Assembly: GCA_005801485.1 (NCBI GenBank)
Contig: SYDM01000086.1
Location: forward strand, 1 to 5,614
Origin: Rickettsiales bacterium
GTDB taxonomy: Bacteria > Pseudomonadota > Alphaproteobacteria > Pelagibacterales > Pelagibacteraceae
DNA: 5,614 nucleotides
Direction of reading: 5' to 3'
Below are positions 1-4,871 of the stretch, one piece after another. Position 1 is the first letter of the stretch. Each line of letters starts with the position of its first letter. A program made the translations under genes and the position numbers. The notes under the pieces are model-generated. The model ran no database searches. It worked only from the letters and a program-made list of their open reading frames with translations, and was not told the origin of the DNA.

Positions 1-668
1 ATAGGTTCTACAAGACATGCTGCAATTTCTCCTTGATATTTATTTGCAATCGTCTCTAAATCATCTGCTAATTCTGCACCAGTTTCAGGTTGACCTTTAA
101 CAAATTTATGTTCAGGTAAAAAAGTATGACGCATGTGTTGTACGCCTGGCATTAAAATATTGGCACACATTTCTTTATAATTATTAAAACCACCAACTGA
201 TAAGCCACCAATATTCATACCGTGATAACCTCGGTCTCGTCCTACAAATCTAAATCTTTTTTTGTCCCCCTTAGCAGCATGAAAAGCCATGGCAATTTTA
301 ATGGCTGACTCAACTGCTGTTGATCCACAAATCGTATAGAAAATTTTATTTAAATCTTCAGGCGTATGTTTAGCAATTCGTGTTGCAAGTTCAAATGATC
401 CACCAAAGCCTTGATTAAAAGGTAAAGTATAATCTAATTGCCGAAGTTGTTTGCTCACCGCTTGAATAATTTCTTCTCTTCCGTGACCCAAGGGATTACA
501 AAACAAACCTGAGCTAGCATCAATTAACGTATTTCCTTCATGAGTTGTTAAGTAAACTCCTTTAGCGCCGGTAATTAATCTTGGATTTTTTTTAAAGTCA
601 CGATTAGCCGAAAAAGGCATCCAATATTCATTTAAAGAGTTAGGTATGTTTGTTCTGTAGGTGCTCAT
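1..668 (-). CDS. Beta-alanine/omega-amino-acid:pyruvate aminotransferase, class III, N-terminal part
   Basis: A PLP-dependent class III aminotransferase, most like omega-amino-acid:pyruvate (beta-alanine:pyruvate) aminotransferases, which move an amino group from a terminal amine to pyruvate in the cytoplasm. Only the first 222 codons are present; the gene leaves the window at base 1, so the catalytic lysine cannot be seen. Visible family features are YWMPF near residue 15, GLFCNPLGHGR at 54-64, the phosphate-binding segment CGSTAVESAIKIA at 114-126, GRDRGYHG at 143-150 (the Tyr-His-Gly that stacks on PLP), RHTFLPEH at 180-187, GAELADDLE at 197-205 and VEP at 220-222. The usual GSE of this family reads GST here. 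The ATG at 668-666 matches the normal N-terminus of the family; no clear Shine-Dalgarno precedes it. It is divergent from the yqaA remnant, with 59 bases between them. The exact substrate (beta-alanine, taurine or another amine) cannot be told from this half. Confidence 0.9.
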   Translation of the reverse strand, partial: MSTYRTNIPNSLNEYWMPFSANRDFKKNPRLITGAKGVYLTTHEGNTLIDASSGLFCNPLGHGREEIIQAVSKQLRQLDYTLPFNQGFGGSFELATRIAKHTPEDLNKIFYTICGSTAVESAIKIAMAFHAAKGDKKRFRFVGRDRGYHGMNIGGLSVGGFNNYKEMCANILMPGVQHMRHTFLPEHKFVKGQPETGAELADDLETIANKYQGEIAACLVEP

Positions 669-727
669 TTTTTTTATAAATTAACGAATTGCTTGATTAA
701 TTCAATCTCTACTATAATAGGAAAATT

Positions 728-1136
728 GTGATTTATTTGTCTCTATTTGCCGTTTCTTTCTTAGCGGCCACTATTTTACCTGCTTCAAGTTAGTTAACGC
801 TTGCTACTTTACTTAGCACTAAAGATTATAATTCACTAGCCCTTTAAAGCAGTGCAAGTATTGGAAATATTCTAGGTGCAGTTTTTAATTGGTGTTTAGG
901 TTTTTATTTATTAAGGCATATTAAAAATTGGTTTCCTTTTAATCAGAGACAAATTGATAAAGCCTCATCTTGGTTTAAAAATTTGGAATTTGGTCTTTAT
1001 TATTTAGTTGGGTAACAATTGTAGGAGATCCTCTTACATTTGTAGCTGGTATTTTAAAAATAAAATTTCTTATTTTTTTTATTTTAGTAAGTGTAGGAAA
1101 ATTCTAAGATATTTAGCTTTAATAGCTTTATTTTAA
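728..1136 (+). pseudogene. yqaA: Broken yqaA-family inner-membrane protein gene
   Basis: Remnant of a YqaA-type small membrane protein (related to the DedA/SNARE-associated group; function unknown). The GTG at 728 is the only possible start after the in-frame stop at 698, and it has AGGAAA at 719-724 just upstream. The frame reads LSLFAVSFLAATILPASS, meets TAG at 791-793 where the family has Glu (GAG to TAG), then continues LTLATLLSTKDYNSLAL to TAA at 845-847 (probably TTA to TAA), and then SSASIGNILGAVFNWCLG. A base is missing in the A-run at 977-981 (AAAAAA to AAAAA), after which the second frame gives FGIWSLLFSWVTIVGDPLTF, with the family's W-V-x-hydrophobic-VGDPLT-hydrophobic-xAG signature. 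A second base is missing in the T-run at 1102-1103, and the third frame ends LRYLALIALF with TAA at 1134-1136. Restoring two bases gives 137 codons, about the normal YqaA length. Homopolymer losses could be sequencing error, but two substitution-type stops argue for real decay. Confidence 0.88.
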
Positions 1137-1162
1137 AAATTTAGCTTTTATAAAATAAGCTA
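1123..1162. terminator. AT-rich hairpin between convergent genes, candidate bidirectional terminator
   Basis: The left arm TAGCTTTATTTTA (1123-1135) pairs with TAAAATAAGCTA (1151-1162) over 12 bp with one bulged T, leaving a loop of about 15 bases. The yqaA remnant stop (1134-1136) lies at the end of the left arm and the FkbM gene stop (1141-1143) in the loop. Transcripts from both sides would form it at their 3' ends. A-runs and T-runs flank it, but the stem is poor in GC, so terminator strength is uncertain. It is the only strong hairpin at the junction. Confidence 0.45.
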
Positions 1163-1854
1163 GTTGGACCAAATCTTTTAAGTAGAGAAAAACTATATTT
1201 ATTAAAAAAATTTAAAATTTTTGTATAATCGTTTGTTTTTTTGCCGCTAACATAATTTGTTTCTATAGCTACTAAGTTTACTTTAAGTTTTTCTAAGTTT
1301 AATTGTTTTAGTATTTTATAATCCATCCCTTCCGCATCTATATTAATAAAATCAATTATTTTAGATATTCTATTATTATTTAATATGTCGCTTAATTTTT
1401 CTGACGCTACTTCACGAATAAATTTATTTCTAAAAAAACTTTTTTTATGTTTTTCATAAAATTTTTTATCTGCAGTATTCATGGGGCTAAATAAGCTATC
1501 AAAATATACTTTTATTTTTTTTTCTTTACTTCCAATAATTTTACATAAATTAAGATCTTTCGGTCTTAGAATGTTAAAAAGATCTATTGTGGTTTGATTT
1601 AAATCTATATTAATGCCGGCCCATCCCTTTTGATATAACAAACATGTGTTGTTGTATAATAAAGGATGAAAGCAACCAATATCTAAATATGTGCCTTTTT
1701 TTTTATTTCTAAAAAACTTATTTATTTCTAAATCTTCGCCCCACTGCGAATAACTTGATCGTCTTAAGAAAGCTTTATGTCTAATAAATAAATTATAAAT
1801 TAAATAAATTTTGTAAGAAATTTTATTTTTTAAAAAAATGTTTCTTAAAGACAT
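1141..1854 (-). CDS. FkbM-family SAM-dependent methyltransferase (second of tandem pair)
   Basis: A 237-residue protein of the FkbM family (Methyltransf_21 type), SAM-dependent methyltransferases that usually O-methylate sugars or other hydroxyls; in marine bacteria many sit among surface-glycan genes. Visible family blocks in order: SYSQWGEDL (34-42), SAM-binding motif I YLDIGCFHP (56-64), NNTCLLYQKGW (68-78), the acidic NID ending strand 2 (82-84), LRPKDLN (96-102), a divergent mid-region, and FINIDAEGMDYKIL (169-182) with the conserved D173-x-E175-G176. The very basic N-terminal 33 residues have no signal peptide. It starts with ATG at 1854, 10 bases after the stop of its paralogue, so co-translation from one mRNA is likely; I see no Shine-Dalgarno. 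It resembles the upstream FkbM gene along its whole length but is clearly diverged. Codon use is extremely AT-biased. The acceptor substrate is unknown. Confidence 0.9.
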   Translation of the reverse strand: MSLRNIFLKNKISYKIYLIYNLFIRHKAFLRRSSYSQWGEDLEINKFFRNKKKGTYLDIGCFHPLLYNNTCLLYQKGWAGINIDLNQTTIDLFNILRPKDLNLCKIIGSKEKKIKVYFDSLFSPMNTADKKFYEKHKKSFFRNKFIREVASEKLSDILNNNRISKIIDFINIDAEGMDYKILKQLNLEKLKVNLVAIETNYVSGKKTNDYTKILNFFNKYSFSLLKRFGPTSLFYKS

Positions 1855-1864
1855 ACTATATATA

Positions 1865-2590
1865 CTATTTTACAAATATATGACTGCAATAAGAAGATCC
1901 AGACCAAACTTTTTTATATCCCTTATTAGTTAAAAATCTATAAACTTCATTTGTTTTAATTGCTTTTTCTTTTTCATCATATTTTAAATGTCGGTATCCT
2001 AATATTTCAACACATATAATTTTTGGATTATATATTTTAAACGAAAGACAAGATAAAATTTTCATTTCTGAACCCTCGACATCAATATTAAGTAAATCAA
2101 TTTTTTTGTTTTTATATTTTGTTTCATTCAACAGGTCATTAAAAGTTTGGCACTTAATTTTTCTCACTTGAAAATTATTTTGAAAATTTTTTTTAGCCCA
2201 TTCAAGATCAGTCGTGTTTAGTTGGCTAAAATTTTTTTGATAATAAAAATTAATTACACCATTATAGTCTGAAACAGCTCTTTGGATGTTGACATCATTG
2301 GGACGTAAATAGTTAAAAAGATCTAGCGAAAAATTATTAATATCAATATTTATGCCTTGCCACCCAAGCTCATGTAATAAACACGTATTATTTCTTTGCA
2401 CGGGATGGTGTGCACCAACATCAACATAAAAACCATATTTGATATTTTTGGTATATTTTTTAATGGCTAAATCCTCACCATCCATAGCGTATGATTTTTT
2501 TTTATAAAAAAATCTATTTTTTAAATAAATATTTTGTAAAATATGAATTTTATTTTTTATTCTTTTTAGCACTAAATTTATTCTTTCCAA
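1865..2590 (-). CDS. FkbM-family SAM-dependent methyltransferase (first of tandem pair)
   Basis: A paralogue of the next gene, about 241 residues. Blocks: SYAMDGEDLAI (33-43), motif I YVDVGAHHP (55-63), NNTCLLHELGWQGINIDI (67-84), LRPNDVNIQRAVSD (95-108), FSQLNTTD (121-128) and LLNIDVEGSEMKIL (166-179) with D170-x-E172-G173, then a C-terminal strand ending CSHIFVK. This is closer to the FkbM consensus than its neighbour (motif I DVGAHHP, SDxxG in the middle). The start is uncertain. TTG at 2590-2588 overlaps the preceding small gene by 13 bases and gives an N-terminus matching the paralogue in length (37 versus 38 residues before GEDL). GTG at 2572-2570, 5 bases after the small gene's stop and behind GGAAAG, is also possible. 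No in-frame ATG fits. Predicted to be cytoplasmic, acting on a glycan or lipid-linked sugar; the substrate is unknown. Confidence 0.9.
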   Translation of the reverse strand: MERINLVLKRIKNKIHILQNIYLKNRFFYKKKSYAMDGEDLAIKKYTKNIKYGFYVDVGAHHPVQRNNTCLLHELGWQGINIDINNFSLDLFNYLRPNDVNIQRAVSDYNGVINFYYQKNFSQLNTTDLEWAKKNFQNNFQVRKIKCQTFNDLLNETKYKNKKIDLLNIDVEGSEMKILSCLSFKIYNPKIICVEILGYRHLKYDEKEKAIKTNEVYRFLTNKGYKKVWSGSSYCSHIFVK

Positions 2591-2712
2591 AAAAACATTC
2601 CACTACCTAAACCTAAAAGAATAGCCGACATGATCCATGCATATTCATTTTTAGAGAAAAAAATAAGTAAAGCCAAACCAACAATGCTTAATCCTATAGT
2701 TTTATTATTCAT
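2578..2712 (-). CDS. 44-residue membrane microprotein with two predicted helices
   Basis: A short gene between the phosphatase and the first FkbM gene. Its ATG (2712-2710) overlaps the phosphatase stop as TAATG, the usual mark of translational coupling, and its TAA (2580-2578) lies at the start of the next gene. The product begins MNNKTIG and has a hydrophobic segment at about 5-19 (rich in Ile, Leu, Gly, Val), a polar SKNEYAW turn, a second hydrophobic, glycine-rich segment at about 26-41 (MSAILLGLGSGMFF), and ends WKE. That is a two-helix hairpin with short polar ends. It fills almost the whole interval with no room for anything else, and its hydrophobic/polar pattern looks protein-like instead of random AT-rich translation. 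I do not recognise a family. It might anchor or assist a neighbouring enzyme at the membrane, but nothing in the sequence proves that. Confidence 0.72.
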   Translation of the reverse strand: MNNKTIGLSIVGLALLIFFSKNEYAWIMSAILLGLGSGMFFWKE

Positions 2713-3503
2713 TATTTTCTTGAGCTTTTAAGTATTTTTAAAATTTTATTGTGCAAATTCTTATTAGATGTGGCTAAAATATTTCCTCCTTTTTCAGCCG
2801 GTTCATTTTTCCAATTCGTAACTATAGCCCCTGAGTTCTTGAGAATGGGAATTAAAGGTAAAATGTCATAAGGCTTTAAATTAGCCTCGATCACAGCATC
2901 TACTTTGCCTTCAGTGAGAAGACAATAATTTAACGCATCAAATCCAGCCAATCTAAAAGACCAGCCAAATTTTTTAATAATTTTTTTTTGTTTCTCGTAG
3001 CTAAGGGTTCCATGAAAATTTCCAATAATTTTAATTGTTTTTAAATTATTATTTTTAGAAGATTTCAAAATAGATTTTTGTTTATTTTTAATTACATAAG
3101 ATTTTTTCTGATCACTGATGTAATATTTATTAAGCTCAGGAAAATTAGCTAAACCCACAACCGCTTTATTTTCAAATGAAAGTCCAATTAAATTTGACCA
3201 GGTAGGCGCTCCAATGATAAAAGCTCTGGTACCATCAATAGGGTCAATGCACCACTGATAACTGTTTGAAGAAAATTTATCCTCAAATTCTTCACCAATA
3301 ATAGAGTCGTCTGGAAAAGATTTATGAATGAGCAATCTTATATATTTTTCAAAACCGCGGTCGAGATTAGTCACGGGGTCAAAGTCTTTTATAGTTTTAG
3401 ATTTATTATTAACTTTTAAACCCAATTTTAGATTTTTTTTATAAAAATTATTTAGTTTATTAGGTAAATTTTTTAAAAAGTTAAAAGGTTTATTGTAATT
3501 CAT
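2712..3503 (-). CDS. hisN: Inositol-monophosphatase-family phosphatase, HisN-type histidinol-phosphatase
   Basis: A 263-residue Mg2+-dependent phosphatase of the inositol monophosphatase superfamily. Metal and active-site motifs are all present: DPVTNLD (42-48), GEE (70-72), WCIDPIDGTRAF (84-95) with D87, D90, G91 and T92, and the C-terminal aspartate D213 in NLKPYDILPLIPI (208-220). The LKPYD-x-x-x-LIPI form followed by GAIVTNW is typical of HisN histidinol-phosphatases, which convert histidinol phosphate to histidinol late in histidine synthesis; classical inositol phosphatases have WDxAAG there. Length fits the family. The ATG at 3503-3501 follows a 110-base gap and no obvious Shine-Dalgarno. 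It is the first gene of a tight minus-strand cluster with a membrane microprotein and two FkbM methyltransferases, not with other his genes. An inositol- or sugar-phosphate substrate therefore remains possible. Confidence 0.85.
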   Translation of the reverse strand: MNYNKPFNFLKNLPNKLNNFYKKNLKLGLKVNNKSKTIKDFDPVTNLDRGFEKYIRLLIHKSFPDDSIIGEEFEDKFSSNSYQWCIDPIDGTRAFIIGAPTWSNLIGLSFENKAVVGLANFPELNKYYISDQKKSYVIKNKQKSILKSSKNNNLKTIKIIGNFHGTLSYEKQKKIIKKFGWSFRLAGFDALNYCLLTEGKVDAVIEANLKPYDILPLIPILKNSGAIVTNWKNEPAEKGGNILATSNKNLHNKILKILKSSRK

Positions 3504-3549
3504 TAATATATAGTTGCTGATTAACTAATATATCTATCAATGGCAAGTT

Positions 3550-3566
3550 TTAACATATTTTGTTAA
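3550..3566. promoter_or_regulatory. Inverted repeat TTAACA-N5-TGTTAA, possible operator
   Basis: A perfect 6-bp inverted repeat with a 5-base spacer (TATTT) lies in the gap between the winged-helix-like gene and hisN, 47 bases upstream of the hisN ATG. A 17-base dyad of this size suits a dimeric helix-turn-helix protein, and the neighbouring gene encodes a candidate. It could equally be a weak hairpin at the 3' end of that gene's mRNA, or chance in AT-rich DNA. Confidence 0.3.
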
Positions 3567-3613
3567 CAGAAGTTATTTATAGAATTGATTAAAATAAAAC
3601 TTTCTAATCTTGG

Positions 3614-3982
3614 TTAAGGTTTTTTTCTATCAATATAAGAAGCGATTTCAAGACTAAGATTTAAAAAGTCAACCATTAATTCTTCGGAAGGTCTAATATT
3701 TTTTACTTTTCCATCATTACCTGGAGCGCCATCAACCGCCATTAAAATAAAATACTTTTTTGTAAGACCATCATCAATGATTTTTGCAATTGTTTTATAT
3801 GAATATTCAGGAAGTTGTTTTGCTATTTCTTCCTTATATATTTCTTTTTTCCCTTGATCAGCATGAAAAATTTGAAGAAAAATTTTAACTCTTTTTATAT
3901 TTGTAAAACACCAATTGAGTGATCTACTTTTTATTCGTTCTTTAAAAACATAATGGATAAATTTTGAAATTATGTCGCCCAA
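3614..3982 (-). CDS. Small winged-helix-like DNA-binding protein, start uncertain
   Basis: A hypothetical protein of at least 122 residues. From residue 30 on it looks like a MarR-style winged helix: a helix KRVKIFLQIFHAD (30-42), a helix-turn-helix EIYKEEIAKQLPEYSYKTIAKIIDDGLTKKY split over 47-77 (first helix 48-56, candidate recognition helix 60-72), a wing containing DGAPGNDGKVKNIRPS (84-99), and a final helix ELMVDFLNLSLEIASYI (101-117). This is recognition by pattern; I cannot name an exact family. Role, ligand and targets are unknown, although the dyad just downstream is a candidate site. The listed start is TTG at 3982, which lacks a ribosome-binding site. The same frame stays open for a further 31 codons, to base 4075, without ATG, GTG or TTG, so the true start may be non-canonical or lost. 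It is separated from the membrane protein gene upstream by about 179 bases. Confidence 0.65.
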   Translation of the reverse strand: MGDIISKFIHYVFKERIKSRSLNWCFTNIKRVKIFLQIFHADQGKKEIYKEEIAKQLPEYSYKTIAKIIDDGLTKKYFILMAVDGAPGNDGKVKNIRPSEELMVDFLNLSLEIASYIDRKKP

Positions 3983-4112
3983 ATTTGAGGCATTTAAATT
4001 TTTTAATTTAGAGGGTAATTTATTTAAATTAATTTTAGAATGGATGCTTTCTATTCTTAACTTTTGTTTTATTTTTTAATTTGTCAATTAAGTACTAAAT
4101 AAATTTAGCAAA

Positions 4113-4143
4113 CGTAAAAAAATAAGTCTAACCTATTTTTACG
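4113..4143. terminator. AT-rich hairpin downstream of the YczE-like gene, weak terminator candidate
   Basis: CGTAAAAA (4113-4120) pairs perfectly with TTTTTACG (4136-4143); an inner ATA/TAT may extend the stem past a two-base bulge. It lies 18 bases past the stop of the minus-strand YczE-like gene. A second, all-AT dyad, AAAATTA-CCT-TAATTTT (4147-4163), overlaps that stop codon. Neither has a GC-rich stem, so termination is only suggested. The rest of the 3983-4161 gap holds the open-frame extension of the winged-helix gene and nothing else I can support. Confidence 0.35.
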
Positions 4144-4161
4144 GATAAAATTACCTTAATT

Positions 4162-4809
4162 TTATTTCATTGATTTAGAGAAGAAATTTAAACTTAACGC
4201 AACAGCAGGGCCTATGCCGAATGCAAAAAGAAAAGTTCCAATACCTAATGTACCACCTAAAAACCAACCCAGTAAAACTACAATGATTTCTATGCAACCT
4301 CTAACTAAAGCAATGGGTGCATTTGTTTTTTTTTGTAAACCTGTCATTAGACCATCTCTTGGACCTGGGCCTAAATTAGTAATTAAATACATAGCGGTTC
4401 CAAATCCAATAATTAATATACCTGCAATGACCATAAGAAATTGTGAAAAGAACATTTCAGGTTTTTTAAAGTAGAAAATAGTTACATCAATCATAATAGC
4501 GATAATAATAAAATTGATTATTGTGCCTATGCCTATCTTTTGATCTAAAAAAAACCAAAGTAATAAAACTAAAAAACTTACTAAAAAAGCTATGGTTCCA
4601 ACGGATAAACCAAGATTTATCGCAACCCCTTGATGAAGAACGTTCCAAGGTGATGCTCCAATACCAGAGACAATTAGTAATCCCTCACCAAATCCAAAAA
4701 AAGTTAGACCTAAACAAAGATAGAATAAAGTCTTCATTGCAGGTTTAAAATTTTTAGGAGATTTAGAACTCCAGGATAGTTTGGGTATATTTTTAATTCT
4801 TAAAAACAT
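4162..4809 (-). CDS. YczE/YitT-type multi-pass membrane protein
   Basis: A 215-residue inner-membrane protein of the YczE/YyaS/YitT-like group (function unknown; often annotated as a membrane protein or transporter-like). A basic 25-residue cytoplasmic N-terminus precedes about six hydrophobic helices: 27-48, 66-88, 92-114, 119-143, 168-186 and 188-207. The family signature NLGPGPRDGLMTGL (145-158), the arginine in LVRGCIE (168-174) and GGTLGIGTFLFAFGIGP (185-201) are clear. The halves are an internal repeat: GIGASPWNVL and KIGIGT in the first correspond to NLGPGPRDGL and LGIGT in the second. ATG at 4809-4807 is chosen. Extending the frame to TTG at 4866 would add a polar tail with no family match and run over the likely promoter between this gene and rlmN. 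It has 62 bases to the divergent rlmN start. Confidence 0.88.
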   Translation of the reverse strand: MFLRIKNIPKLSWSSKSPKNFKPAMKTLFYLCLGLTFFGFGEGLLIVSGIGASPWNVLHQGVAINLGLSVGTIAFLVSFLVLLLWFFLDQKIGIGTIINFIIIAIMIDVTIFYFKKPEMFFSQFLMVIAGILIIGFGTAMYLITNLGPGPRDGLMTGLQKKTNAPIALVRGCIEIIVVLLGWFLGGTLGIGTFLFAFGIGPAVALSLNFFSKSMK

Positions 4810-4832
4810 TGGCTTATCTATCAAATGTCTAA

Positions 4833-4838
4833 AGTATA
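4833..4838 (-). promoter_or_regulatory. Possible -10 box (TATACT) for the YczE-like gene
   Basis: Read on the minus strand, TATACT matches the sigma-70 -10 consensus at five of six positions and would start RNA about 20 bases before the chosen ATG. No convincing -35 box lies 16-18 bases upstream. On the plus strand TATACA (4835-4840), 17 bases before TATATT (4858-4863), could serve rlmN, but this would give an almost leaderless mRNA. In such AT-rich DNA both are weak evidence. Confidence 0.25.
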
Positions 4839-4871
4839 CACAATCAACATATTGTTCTATATTCAATAATT

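Noticed and set aside
713..718. Perfect TATAAT on the plus strand before the yqaA remnant
   Set aside because: A start from this box would fall at about 725, after the AGGAAA ribosome-binding site at 719-724, and no good -35 is present; probably chance in AT-rich DNA.
728..1136. Reading the yqaA stops as recoding or programmed frameshifts
   Set aside because: There are two different stop types and two separate shifts, with no slippery heptamer plus structure and no recoding element visible; gene decay or sequence error is simpler.
4214..4474. Plus-strand open frame of 86 codons
   Set aside because: It is antisense to the conserved YczE-like membrane gene; its translation is proline/isoleucine-rich with no recognisable pattern.
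4521..4748. Plus-strand open frame of 75 codons
   Set aside because: Also antisense to the YczE-like gene, with no ribosome-binding site or family resemblance.
4810..4866. N-terminal extension of the YczE-like protein from TTG at 4866
   Set aside because: It adds 19 polar residues not expected for the family, uses a rare start, and would consume almost the whole divergent promoter gap with rlmN.
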